64,000 nt of DNA from Cupriavidus necator (GTDB lineage: Bacteria > Pseudomonadota > Gammaproteobacteria > Burkholderiales > Burkholderiaceae). Where the stretch lies: assembly GCA_022041995.1 (NCBI GenBank), contig CP074390.1, positions 186,001 through 250,000 of the forward strand, written 5' to 3'. Position numbers and translations under genes: made by a program. Under the pieces are notes generated by a model. The model saw nothing but the letters and a program-made list of their open reading frames with translations. It ran no database searches and was not told where the DNA came from. Below, piece after piece: positions 15,460 through 28,803 of this stretch (position 1 is the first letter of the stretch; every line of letters begins with the position of its first letter).

Positions 15460-15825
15460 ATGACACCACGCTCCCGCATCACCCGCCTGGCGCTGCCACT
15501 GGCGGCGCTGGCCGTGGCCGCCTCCCAGGCCGCCGCGGCCGCCCCGACCGATGCGCCGGCGGCGCCGTCTTCCACGGGCCACACTGCCGCGCCGCGCGAC
15601 ACTGCAGCCGCCAGCGACCGCGCCATCACTGCCGAAGTCAAGGCCCGCCTGGCAAACGCGCGCACGCTGGACCCGGCCAGGATCCGCGTATCCACCACTG
15701 ACGGCGTGGTCAAGCTGGAAGGCACCGTGCGCGACGATAAACAGCGTACGATGGCAATGGAACTGGCTCGTTCGGTGCGCGGCGTGAGCGCCGTCTCCGA
15801 CGAGCTGCGCGCCGGCACCGACTGA
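15460..15825 (+). CDS. BON-domain periplasmic protein
   Basis: A 121-aa protein with signal peptide (MTPRSRITRLALPLAALAVA...AAAA) and one BON domain at about residues 50-118: the core AITAEVKARLANA, IRVSTTDGVVKLEGTVRDD and VRGVSAVSDEL matches the OsmY-type fold. BON proteins are associated with envelope maintenance and osmotic stress. The start is fixed by CAGGAGG 6 nt before the ATG. Two small hydrophilic genes follow with strong ribosome sites at 34- and 30-base gaps, suggesting one transcript. Confidence 0.85.
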   Translation: MTPRSRITRLALPLAALAVAASQAAAAAPTDAPAAPSSTGHTAAPRDTAAASDRAITAEVKARLANARTLDPARIRVSTTDGVVKLEGTVRDDKQRTMAMELARSVRGVSAVSDELRAGTD

Positions 15826-15859
15826 CCGGCAGCGCCATGCCAACCTTCGTGGAGGCGCC

Positions 15860-16090
15860 ATGAGCACCCATCGCCAGCCCGACCATGACATCACGCGGCG
15901 CCGCAGCGAGCGCCCCGATCCGCACAAGGGCGGCCCCGACACCGAGCATGAACGCGGCAAGCCCGGACGCGACCGCCGCCACGATAGCGAGCATGAGCAT
16001 GACATCCCGGACGAGAACCGCGAGCCGCCTTCAGTCAGGCGTCGCGGCAGCAAGCCCGAGGAAAGCGAATCGCCGGTGGAGAATGGCTGA
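15860..16090 (+). CDS. Small, highly charged protein of unknown function
   Basis: 76 aa, extremely hydrophilic and rich in Arg, Asp, Glu, His and Pro (MSTHRQPDHDITRRRSERPD at the start), with no hydrophobic core, so probably disordered. GGAGG lies 6 nt upstream of the ATG. It is sandwiched between the BON gene and another disordered protein gene and may be a stress-type protein; that role is only a guess from composition and position. Confidence 0.6.
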   Translation: MSTHRQPDHDITRRRSERPDPHKGGPDTEHERGKPGRDRRHDSEHEHDIPDENREPPSVRRRGSKPEESESPVENG

Positions 16091-16120
16091 ATCCGCCGGG
16101 CCAACCGAACAGGAGGCACG

Positions 16121-16504
16121 ATGAGCAAGACCGTACGTACCCACCGTACCGGCCCACGTCGCGGTGACCGCGTGGGCGGCACAGCAACCGCGCCGCGCGA
16201 AGGCGCGCAGGCCTCCGCCGGCCGCCGTTCGCGCGAGAACACCGCGTCCGGCGCCGCGCGTGCCGACGCGGGCCATATCCCGAGCACGCTCGACCCCGAT
16301 CTCGAACAGGAAACCGACGATATCGACGAAGAAATCGAGCAACGCGAGAATGAGGCCCACACTGCGCCGGATGAGGAAAGCCCCGAGGAAGAGATCGCCG
16401 ATGAAGTGATGCATGCCGCCGAAGACCTGCCGGCCGAGGTGCCGGTCGACAAGGCCGACCACACCGATGAGCGCGAGGAACGCCCGCCCCGCGCACCGCG
16501 TTAG
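16121..16504 (+). CDS. Acidic disordered protein of unknown function
   Basis: 127 aa with a basic N-terminal third (MSKTVRTHRTGPRRGDRVGG) and a strongly acidic remainder made of runs such as LEQETDDIDEEIEQREN and EESPEEEIADEV. There is no signal peptide or membrane segment. The ribosome site CAGGAGG sits 5 nt before the ATG. The bipolar charge suggests binding to a basic or nucleic-acid partner, but no family is recognised. Last gene of the presumed BON transcript; the next gene is convergent. Confidence 0.6.
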   Translation: MSKTVRTHRTGPRRGDRVGGTATAPREGAQASAGRRSRENTASGAARADAGHIPSTLDPDLEQETDDIDEEIEQRENEAHTAPDEESPEEEIADEVMHAAEDLPAEVPVDKADHTDEREERPPRAPR

Positions 16505-16608
16505 GATGGCGCCCGGCAAGGACGTATCAGGGCGGCAAGACGAATGCCGGCCCCGGTGCGCCCGGGACCGCCGTCCTTATCCGGTCAGGACGCGCGTCGA
16601 AGCCACCT

Positions 16609-17475
16609 CTATGTCGTGCTGAGGTCCCCACCGTCATGCCGCGGCGCTGCGGGCACTTCAAAACAAGCCAGCAGCGGCAGGTGATCGGAGGCCACGCGCG
16701 CCAGCGGCGAACGATGGCTGGCCACGGACACCAGGTGCGCGCGCGGCGACACCCAGATGCGATCGAGCGCAAACACCGGCCAGCGCGACGGGAAGGTGGC
16801 GGTGTGCGGCGTATGCTCGAAATAGGCATGCAGCCAGCGCAACGGCCGGCCCCACAGGAACCATTCATTGACGTCACCAAGCAGGATCGTCGGCAACGGC
16901 GGCGCGGCGGCCACATAGTTGAGCAACTGCTGCACCTGGCGCCGGCGCTCACCGGGGCGCAGGCCCAGGTGGGTGGCAATCACGCGCAGTGCGCTCTCCC
17001 GGCCCGAGGCCGTGCACGCCAGCGTGACATCGATGGCACCGCGCGGCTCGCAGCCCTTCACGGTCAGGTCGATCTGGTTCACCGCCTGCGGCGCAAAGCG
17101 CGCCAGCAGCGCATTGCCATAATCGGCATTGCCGCGCACGCGCGTAAAGCCCGAGACCACATGCATGCCGGTATGGCCGGCCAGGTATTCCAGAGTGTGG
17201 TCGTTGCTGCTGCCGGATTCCACCTCCTGCAGCGCGACGATATCGGCGTCCAGTTCCTCCAGCACCGCTGCGATGCGGTCCGGCCGATAGCGGCGGTCCG
17301 TGCCCACGGCGCGGTGAATGTTGTAACTGGCCACCGTCATGCTGGCGATGCCGGCCGCGTCCGCCGGCCGCCCGCAGTGCAGCGCTGCCCGCGCGCCGGC
17401 GACCGCGAGCGCGTCGCCGGGGTCACGCGCCTGGGCAGGATTTACAAGAGACGGTAAGTCCGGTTGCATTCGCAT
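16609..17475 (-). CDS. Endonuclease/exonuclease/phosphatase family protein
   Basis: EEP-fold metal-dependent phosphodiesterase of about 288 aa. The family motifs occur in order: VASYNIHRAVG, IVALQEVES (metal-binding Glu), THLGLRPGERRRQ, ILLGDVNEW (Asp/Asn pair) and VASDHLPLLA (catalytic Asp-His). The substrate cannot be read from sequence; relatives hydrolyse nucleic acid, sphingomyelin or phosphoinositides. The start is uncertain: ATGs at 17475, 17469 and 17340 are all possible, the last directly before the conserved core, and none has a good ribosome site. It follows a DPY-repeat protein gene in the same direction by 24 bases. Confidence 0.85.
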   Translation of the reverse strand: MRMQPDLPSLVNPAQARDPGDALAVAGARAALHCGRPADAAGIASMTVASYNIHRAVGTDRRYRPDRIAAVLEELDADIVALQEVESGSSNDHTLEYLAGHTGMHVVSGFTRVRGNADYGNALLARFAPQAVNQIDLTVKGCEPRGAIDVTLACTASGRESALRVIATHLGLRPGERRRQVQQLLNYVAAAPPLPTILLGDVNEWFLWGRPLRWLHAYFEHTPHTATFPSRWPVFALDRIWVSPRAHLVSVASHRSPLARVASDHLPLLACFEVPAAPRHDGGDLSTT

Positions 17476-17499
17476 GGCCGGCAGCGCTGGCCGCAATGC

Positions 17500-17850
17500 T
17501 CAGGCGCCATCCAGGAACGGGTTCGGCTTGCCGATACGGCGCCCCAGGTCGGGGCTTTCCCAACGTGCGCCATCCATGTATGGATCCGGGGCACGCTGCA
17601 TGGTCGTGCCAGGCACGCCAGGCTGCGCCGGCATGGTCGAAGGCTGGGCCTCTGGCGCGGGCGCCAGGTCGGTCCGCGCAGGAGCGTTGGCGCCCTGGCT
17701 GTACGGGTCGAACTTGTCAGTGCTGCGCGCGCCTTGCGAATATGGGTCATAGGCGCCGCGCGGCGTGTCCGGCGCCTGCGCCATGGCGGGAATCGCGGCG
17801 GCGGCCAGGGCCACCGCTGCAAGGAGTCGGCTGGTGCGGGTATGCTTCAT
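17500..17850 (-). CDS. Small exported protein with DPYxxGA-type heptad repeats
   Basis: 116 aa: a signal peptide ending AIPAMAQA, then a polar region containing DPYSQGA twice, DPYMDGA, and NPFLDGA as the very last residues. No cysteine and no predicted fold; the motif is evenly dispersed in linker rich in Pro, Ala and Gln. GGAGGT lies 4 nt before the ATG at 17850, fixing the start. A second gene of the same design is at 60283-60636. I do not know a described function; the regular motif suggests a repeated ligand- or metal-binding turn. Confidence 0.75.
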   Translation of the reverse strand: MKHTRTSRLLAAVALAAAAIPAMAQAPDTPRGAYDPYSQGARSTDKFDPYSQGANAPARTDLAPAPEAQPSTMPAQPGVPGTTMQRAPDPYMDGARWESPDLGRRIGKPNPFLDGA

Positions 17851-17949
17851 GGTTACCTCCGTTTGCACGCGATGTGCGCGCCAGTAACCATGATCAAGCG
17901 AAAGGCGTGCCCGTACGCCCTTCGCTGCGCCAATCCCTGCGCCAGTCCC

Positions 17950-23810
<5,861 letters not shown>

Positions 23811-23863
23811 GATTTCTCTTTTCGAATCAGGACGTTAAGAAGAAGACGGGGGTGGCCCGACCA

Positions 23864-23879
23864 CTGTACATCCATACAG
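23864..23879 (-). promoter_or_regulatory. LexA (SOS) box upstream of uvrA
   Basis: CTGTACATCCATACAG is a perfect match to the LexA consensus CTG-T-N8-A-CAG, 53 bases before the uvrA GTG. It predicts repression by LexA and induction by DNA damage, as for uvrA in other proteobacteria. Confidence 0.85.
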
Positions 23880-24011
23880 TCTATCAGGTTGGAAAAGATT
23901 TGGTATCGCCAGCGCCGCTCGGAATCAGACAAATGACGGTGCGGGGGGAGCGGCGCGCAGCTTTCATGGCTTCTGGTACAGGCCAATGCAAATTTCGCCA
24001 GACTACTATTT

Positions 24012-24031
24012 ATCGATTACCGGTATGCGAT
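24012..24031 (+). promoter_or_regulatory. Probable HigA operator
   Basis: ATCGATTACC directly abutting GGTATGCGAT forms an inverted repeat with 8 of 10 matching positions, ending one base before the higB ATG. Autorepressed toxin-antitoxin operons carry such a palindrome over the promoter or start; binding by HigA is inference. Confidence 0.6.
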
Positions 24032-24310
24032 ATGATCCAGTCATTCAGATGTTCCCACACATTTGAACTGTTCGGCGGCCGCTGTGTGCCGCGTTTCGCC
24101 AATGTTCGCGCGGTCGCCTGCCGCAAGTTGCTCATGCTCCATGAGGCGACCACACTCGGAATGTTGCGTTCGCCTCCGGGCAACCGGCTGGAATTGCTGG
24201 GCGGCGACCGCAAGGGCCGCTACAGCATCCGCATCAACAATCAATGGCGGATTTGCTTCATCTGGACGCATGACGGCCCGGCGGCCGTCGAAATCATCGA
24301 CTATCACTAA
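24032..24310 (+). CDS. higB: HigB/RelE-family toxin
   Basis: 92-aa ribosome-dependent mRNA interferase-type toxin. It carries the family's conserved C-terminal block GRYSIRINNQWRICF and ends VEIIDYH; the middle LGMLRSPPGNRLELLGGDR is also typical of the HigB (killer) branch. The ATG at 24032 gives the family length, although the frame is open about 60 codons upstream. The antitoxin follows after 8 bases, toxin first, which is the usual higBA order. Confidence 0.9.
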   Translation: MIQSFRCSHTFELFGGRCVPRFANVRAVACRKLLMLHEATTLGMLRSPPGNRLELLGGDRKGRYSIRINNQWRICFIWTHDGPAAVEIIDYH

Positions 24311-24318
24311 GGACTGCC

Positions 24319-24660
24319 ATGGCCCACTTCAAAGACGGCATGCCCCCCATCCATCCGGGCGAAATCCTGCGCGAGGAGTTCCTGGTGCCGCTGGACATGA
24401 GTGCCAACGCCCTGGCCCTGGCGCTGCGCGTGACCGCGGCGCGCATCAACGAGATCGTGCGCGAGCAGCGCGGCATAACGCCGGACACGGCACTGCGGTT
24501 GGCGCGCTATTTCGGCGGCGATGCGCGTTCGTGGATGAACCTGCAGTTGAACTATGACCTGAAGGTCGCGGAGCGCGACCACGGCGAGAGGATCACGGCG
24601 GAAGTGGCGCCGCGCGACCCAGCCGCGGCGCAGGCCGGCCCGTCGGCCGCAGAAAAGTAG
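24319..24660 (+). CDS. higA: HigA-family antitoxin (XRE-type helix-turn-helix)
   Basis: 113 aa. It begins with the HigA hallmark IHPGEILREEFLVPLDMS, continues through a helix-turn-helix (NALALALRVTAARINEIV, ITPDTALRLARYFG) and the block WMNLQLNYDLKVAE. It neutralises HigB and should repress the operon. The last 20 residues are an unconserved Ala/Pro tail. It is separated from higB by 8 bases, and a convergent serine-hydrolase gene follows. Confidence 0.92.
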   Translation: MAHFKDGMPPIHPGEILREEFLVPLDMSANALALALRVTAARINEIVREQRGITPDTALRLARYFGGDARSWMNLQLNYDLKVAERDHGERITAEVAPRDPAAAQAGPSAAEK

Positions 24661-24709
24661 GAAGTCTGTATTGCCAAGCCGGGCGGCCCTTGCCGCCCAG
24701 GCCATCACC

Positions 24710-26080
24710 CTATCGCATCAGCGTTTCCGCCAGCGCGCGGAAAGCGCGGAACGTGATCGGATTGTTGGCAGCGTTGCCGGCCACGGGGTGCGACGCGTAT
24801 CGCACGATGGTCAGCTCGGCCTTGGGGTCGATATAGATGCGCTGGCCATGGATGCCGGCGGCCTGGAACATGCCGTGGCTATCGTGCGAGACCCACCACA
24901 TATCGCGATAGCTCCAGCCCGGCAGCACCGGCGCGCTGGCCGACCTGGCAAACTGGTCCCGGTCGCCGCCGGCGCGGATATCCGCCACCACCGAGGCCGG
25001 AATGATCTGCTTGCCGTTGAAGCGCCCGTTGCCGCGGATGGTCTCGCCAAAGCGCGCGAGGTCGCGCAGCGTGGTGTTCAGCCCGCCACCGCCTGACTCC
25101 GTGCCGATGCTGTCCACGGTGAAGTACGCATCCTGCTCCGCGCCCATCGGTTGCCAGATCCGTTCCGAGAGCAGCTTGGCCAGCGACTGGCCCGAGGCTC
25201 TGCGCACGATCCACGCCAGCACCTCGGCATTGACCGTCTTGTAGGCAAACACAGCATTGTGGTCGCCTTCCTTCTGCAGGGTCTTCAGGAAGTCGTAGAA
25301 CGTCCCCGGCCCGCTGTAGTCCGCCGGGCGGCCCAGCATGCCGCCCGCACGCGCGTAGTCCCACACTTCTGCCTTGGGATTGGCATAGTCCTCGGAGTAG
25401 CGCACGCCGATGGTCATGTCCATGACCTGCCGCACCGTGGCGTCGCCATAGGCCGTGCCAGCCAGTTCGGGCAGGTAGCGCGTCACCGGTGCTGCCGGGT
25501 CGAGCTTGCCGTCGGCTGCAAGCATCGCGGCCAGCGTGCCGACGAATGACTTCGTGACCGACATGGCGATATGGGGCGTATGCCCGTCGAGCGCGCCGAA
25601 ATAGCGCTCATAGATGACCTTGCCCTTGTGCATCACCAGGATGCCGTCGGTGTAGGTCAGCGCCAGCATCTCGTCGAAGGTGCGGCGGGTGCCGTCCGCA
25701 TCGGTGAAAGGCACCGAGCCGGTATCCCGTTCCGCACGCGGCAGCGCGCTGGCCGGGCCGGCGCCGCGCCAGACAGACGCGGTCGGCACCAGTTCACGGA
25801 TATGCGAGAACAGCCAGCGATTGCGCGGAAACCTGTCGGCGCCCGGCGTATGCGTGATCAGCCGGTCCGGCGGCGGCGGGAAGCCCTGCATCCAGCCCAG
25901 GCGGTTCGGGTCGCTTTCCAGCGCGGCGACCAGGGTCGGCGCCGCGGCTGCCGGGGCGGCCGCACTCCCGGCGGTGCTGCCGGCGCTCTGGCTCCAGGCC
26001 GGCAGACTGGCCGCGCACAGCGCCATGCATGCCAGGCGGCGCCAGGGACGCGAGGATTCCGGATAGGTCTTCAACGACAT
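24710..26080 (-). CDS. Beta-lactamase-fold serine hydrolase, NylB/EstB type
   Basis: 456-aa exported hydrolase: signal peptide ending LPAWSQ, a Pro/Ala linker, then a class C beta-lactamase fold with the nucleophile motif S174-V-T-K177, a Tyr motif in GVRYSEDYANP and the third element HGQRIYIDP replacing KTG. The resemblance to 6-aminohexanoate-dimer hydrolase and related esterases is clear, while true beta-lactamase activity is doubtful because the KTG box is missing. It lies 45 bases downstream of a MarR regulator on the same strand, so that regulator probably controls it and a small-molecule substrate is likely. Confidence 0.88.
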   Translation of the reverse strand: MSLKTYPESSRPWRRLACMALCAASLPAWSQSAGSTAGSAAAPAAAAPTLVAALESDPNRLGWMQGFPPPPDRLITHTPGADRFPRNRWLFSHIRELVPTASVWRGAGPASALPRAERDTGSVPFTDADGTRRTFDEMLALTYTDGILVMHKGKVIYERYFGALDGHTPHIAMSVTKSFVGTLAAMLAADGKLDPAAPVTRYLPELAGTAYGDATVRQVMDMTIGVRYSEDYANPKAEVWDYARAGGMLGRPADYSGPGTFYDFLKTLQKEGDHNAVFAYKTVNAEVLAWIVRRASGQSLAKLLSERIWQPMGAEQDAYFTVDSIGTESGGGGLNTTLRDLARFGETIRGNGRFNGKQIIPASVVADIRAGGDRDQFARSASAPVLPGWSYRDMWWVSHDSHGMFQAAGIHGQRIYIDPKAELTIVRYASHPVAGNAANNPITFRAFRALAETLMR

Positions 26081-26125
26081 GCTGTCTCCTTGCTTTGTTT
26101 TGATTGAGGGATTGCCGCCCGCGGG

Positions 26126-26605
26126 CTAGCCCGCCTGCGCATCCGCGCTCTGCTGGTGCTCGATCAGGGCCGCGGTCAGCTTGTCGATGCAGCGGTCCAG
26201 CGTCTGCACTTCCGCTTCCGTCAGCACCGAGAGGAACATCTTCTCCAGCACGTCGCCGCGCTGGTACGTCTGCGCGACAAGTGCTTCGCCCGCCGCTGTC
26301 AGGTAGAGGTTCAACTGCCTGGCATCGGCCTCGCCGACCTCACGGCGCAGCAGGCCCCGCTTTGCCAGCGCGGTGACCAGCTTGGAAGTCACCGTTTTCT
26401 CCAGCAGCACTAGCTCGATCAGGCGCGTCAGCGTGAGGCCCGGCTCCAGCCCGGCAAAGCGCAGCACACGCAACTCCCGCAGGCCGATGCCGAACTCGCG
26501 CTCGTAAAAGCCCGAGGCAGAGCTCTTGGTCATTTCACAGAGGCGGTTCAGGCGGAACGACATGAATTCCAGGATGGAATCCGTGGTGCTGGCAGTGTTG
26601 GACAT
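26126..26605 (-). CDS. MarR-family transcriptional regulator
   Basis: About 159 aa (MSNTASTTDSILEFM start at 26605). The winged helix is visible as LRELRVLRFAGLEPGLTLTRLIELVLLEKTVTSKLVTALAKRGLLRRE followed by the wing ADARQLNLYLTAAG in shortened form; a C-terminal dimer helix follows. Upstream in-frame ATGs at 26662 and 26656 lie across the operator and are unlikely starts. It is 45 bases ahead of the serine hydrolase gene and carries its own palindromic operator, pointing to an autoregulated two-gene operon responding to a hydrolase substrate. Confidence 0.9.
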   Translation of the reverse strand: MSNTASTTDSILEFMSFRLNRLCEMTKSSASGFYEREFGIGLRELRVLRFAGLEPGLTLTRLIELVLLEKTVTSKLVTALAKRGLLRREVGEADARQLNLYLTAAGEALVAQTYQRGDVLEKMFLSVLTEAEVQTLDRCIDKLTAALIEHQQSADAQAG

Positions 26606-26626
26606 GGGAACGCGGTGATCAGGCGG

Positions 26627-26649
26627 CCAATAGATTCTATTGGCAATAG
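26627..26649 (-). promoter_or_regulatory. Overlapping palindromic MarR operators
   Basis: CCAATAGATTCTATTGG (26627-26643) is a perfect 7-3-7 inverted repeat, and its right arm is reused in CTATTGGCAATAG (26637-26649), a perfect 6-1-6 repeat. The core CAATAG thus occurs three times in alternating orientation, 22 bases before the marR ATG. Confidence 0.75.
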
Positions 26650-26703
26650 TTTCCATCAGCAACTAACCAAGGGTAAATACGGTTCGACGGGCTATCGCCG
26701 GGC

Positions 26704-26743
26704 AAAAGAAAAGGCCCGCTCCAGGATTCCTGGCAGCGGGCCG
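26704..26743 (-). terminator. Rho-independent terminator after ribA
   Basis: On the minus strand a GC-rich hairpin with arms GGCCCGCT and AGCGGGCC (and an inner CCAGG/CCTGG stem) is followed by TTTTCTTTTG. It lies about 40 bases past the ribA stop. Confidence 0.8.
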
Positions 26744-26784
26744 GTCCAGGCAGCGCGGCGGCTGCCTTAAGTGCTCAACCGCGA

Positions 26785-27381
26785 TCAGTCAAGCAGGTGC
26801 CCCATGCGCGTGCGCTTGGTGGCCAGGTACTTCTCGTTCTCGGCGTTGGATGGCACGATGTGGCGCAGTTGCTCGGTGACAGTGATGCCAGCCTTCTCAA
26901 GCGCGGCGGCCTTGAGCGGATTGTTGCTCATCAGGCGCACCGACTTGACGCCCCACTGGTGCAGCAGGTCGGCGGCAAAGGCGTAGTTGCGCGCGTCGAT
27001 CGCCTGGCCCAGGGCCAGGTTGGCGTCGACCGTGTCGAGCCCGCCGTCTTGCAGGCGGTAGGCGCGGATCTTCTCGGCCAGGCCAATGCCGCGGCCTTCG
27101 TGTCCGCGCAGGTACAGCAGGATGCCGCGGCCTTCGGCGGCGATCTTTTCCATCGCGAGCTCGAGCTGCGGGCCGCAGTCGCACCGGCAGGAACCGAACA
27201 CGTCCCCGGTCAGGCATTCGGAATGCATACGGATCAGGACGTCATCGCCCGTCACATCGCCCACGCTGAGGGCCAGGTGTTCGATGCCTGAATCGGCGCC
27301 CTTGAAGGCGTGCGCCGTAAAGTCGCCGAATCGCGTCGGCAGGCGCGCCGAGTCGATCAGCTCAATTTCTGTGTCATTCAT
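26785..27381 (-). CDS. ribA: GTP cyclohydrolase II RibA
   Basis: First committed step of riboflavin synthesis: opens GTP to 2,5-diamino-6-ribosylamino-pyrimidinone phosphate, formate and pyrophosphate. 198 aa, close to the 196 aa of E. coli RibA. Zinc ligands are C56, C67 and C69 in ECLTGDVFGSCRCDCG; the catalytic region is LRGHEGRGIGLAEKIRAY, and LMSNNPLKAAAL is the guanine/phosphate-binding end. It is a stand-alone enzyme without a RibB domain. The ATG at 27381 is preferred to a TTG at 27399. It should not be confused with the divergent cyclohydrolase homologue urc1 at 46.2-47.5 kb. Confidence 0.95.
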   Translation of the reverse strand: MNDTEIELIDSARLPTRFGDFTAHAFKGADSGIEHLALSVGDVTGDDVLIRMHSECLTGDVFGSCRCDCGPQLELAMEKIAAEGRGILLYLRGHEGRGIGLAEKIRAYRLQDGGLDTVDANLALGQAIDARNYAFAADLLHQWGVKSVRLMSNNPLKAAALEKAGITVTEQLRHIVPSNAENEKYLATKRTRMGHLLD

Positions 27382-27650
27382 ACCGGAATTCTTGGTCAAA
27401 AGGCGGGGGCGCGGCCCGGCACCGCCGACATTATGAGCGGAATTGCGCCTTCGCGCTCGGATTCCCCGCCGTGGCGAGGCGGGACGGCCGTCGGCAAAGT
27501 CCTACAGCAGTACGCGCGATCCACTTATGCAGCGGCTTAAAGCGAGTCGGTAGACTCAGTTTACAAGGACATCGCCGGAGCCGTTCCCAGGCATCCGAAG
27601 CGCATTGCGCATCACCTGACGGCGGCCCCCGGCCCCAGCAGGAGCAGGCC

Positions 27651-28181
27651 ATGACCGGTAATCCCTTGAACGCTGAGCAAGCCAGTACCAAGATCGCCGC
27701 ACTGTTCGACACCAAGTCGGCAGCCAGCGACGCCGCCGAACGGGTCTGCCATGAGGCCCACCTCAGGCGCGGGCAAGTGCGGCTGGTGCATCCATACGAG
27801 GCCCACTTCGGCCGCAAGCTGGAGCCCGAGAACGACGCCATCGCGCGCACCGCGGTGCGCTCGCACCTGATGATGGGTGCGCTGGGCACCGTGATCGGGC
27901 TGGCCATTGTCGGCATCCTGCATCGGCAGGAGGTCGAGGCCGTCATGGACAGCCCGGGCCTCGCCGCCGGGGCGTCCATCTTCCTGGGCCTGGTGTTCGG
28001 CATGCTGCTGGCAGGGCTGATGACCGCACGGCCGGACCACCAACTGGTGATCACGCCGGTGCGTGAGGCCGTGCAGCATGGCCGCTGGGCGCTGCTGGTG
28101 CACCCGACCACACCCCAGCAATGCCACGAAGCCTTGCGCGCGCTGCGCAATACTACCGCCGAAGTGCTCAGGACAGCGTGA
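27651..28181 (+). CDS. Membrane protein of unknown function with two TM segments
   Basis: 176 aa. A soluble N-terminal part (IAALFDTKSAASDAAERVC, a pattern seen in proteins that sense or permute small alpha/beta units), two adjacent membrane helices at about residues 78-95 and 105-125 (LMMGALGTVIGLAIVGIL; ASIFLGLVFGMLLAGLM), then a soluble C-terminal half ending LRALRNTTAEVL. AGGAG lies 8 nt before the ATG. The layout resembles the DUF1269-like glycine-zipper membrane proteins, but I cannot name a function. It ends against the convergent lrp gene. Confidence 0.7.
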   Translation: MTGNPLNAEQASTKIAALFDTKSAASDAAERVCHEAHLRRGQVRLVHPYEAHFGRKLEPENDAIARTAVRSHLMMGALGTVIGLAIVGILHRQEVEAVMDSPGLAAGASIFLGLVFGMLLAGLMTARPDHQLVITPVREAVQHGRWALLVHPTTPQQCHEALRALRNTTAEVLRTA

Positions 28182-28658
28182 TCAGGGCTCGACTGAAGGC
28201 TCGCGCTTGAGCGTGCGCAGCACAAAGGTCGAGCGGCTGTGGCGCAGGCCAGGCAGTTTGTAGAGCTTGTGCCGCAGGAACTCCTCATAGCCCTGGGTCC
28301 CCGCCACGGCGACCTTGATCAGGTAGTCATAGTCCCCGGTCAGCAGGTAAGCCTCCATCACTTCCGGCAGTTCCGCCAGCGCCTTGCCGAAGCGGTACAG
28401 CATGTCGTCGTCATGCCGCTCCAGCGTGACCTCGATCAGCACGGTATCGGGCAACCCCAGCGCCTTCTGGTTCAGCAGCGCAGCGTAGCCTTCGATCACC
28501 CCGCTTTCTTCCAGCGCGCGCACGCGGTTCCAGCAGGGCGTGGCCGACAGGCCGACTTGCTCGGCCAGCCGCGCATTGGACAGGCGGCCATCGCGCCGCA
28601 GTTCACGCAGGATGCGCCGGTCGGTGTCGTCGAGTTTGGGCGGGTGTGCCATAGCCAT
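28182..28658 (-). CDS. Lrp/AsnC-family transcriptional regulator
   Basis: 158 aa: N-terminal helix-turn-helix (LDDTDRRILRELRRDGRLSN, LAEQVGLSATPCWNRVRALEESGVI) and a C-terminal RAM/ligand domain (VLIEVTLERHDDD, VMEAYLLTGDYDYLIKVAV, LPGLRHSRSTFVLRTLK). Members sense amino acids and bind as octamers to symmetrical sites. It is divergent from a small gene at 28804 across a 145-base region containing a large inverted repeat, so control of itself and that neighbour is likely. Confidence 0.93.
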   Translation of the reverse strand: MAMAHPPKLDDTDRRILRELRRDGRLSNARLAEQVGLSATPCWNRVRALEESGVIEGYAALLNQKALGLPDTVLIEVTLERHDDDMLYRFGKALAELPEVMEAYLLTGDYDYLIKVAVAGTQGYEEFLRHKLYKLPGLRHSRSTFVLRTLKREPSVEP

Positions 28659-28673
28659 AGCTAACTAGAAAAA

Positions 28674-28707
28674 AAACATCCATATATTCTGCCATATGTG
28701 GATGTTT
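28674..28707. promoter_or_regulatory. Inverted repeat, probable Lrp-type operator
   Basis: AAACATCCA (28674-28682) and TGGATGTTT (28699-28707) are perfect inverted arms 16 bases apart, with an inner ATAT/ATAT pair. It lies 16 bases before the lrp start in an AT-rich patch unlike its surroundings. Binding by the adjacent Lrp protein is inference. Confidence 0.65.
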
Positions 28708-28803
28708 ATTCTCGAATACAAGCCATACAAGAGAAAATAGAGAAGCCAATTTTGCGTAACGGCTGGTAAATTTACCTATCGAACGACCTGCCGGAAACGA
28801 CAC

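Noticed and set aside
27382..27650. FMN riboswitch in front of ribA
   Set aside because: I could not see the conserved junction pattern; the leader of ribA is short.
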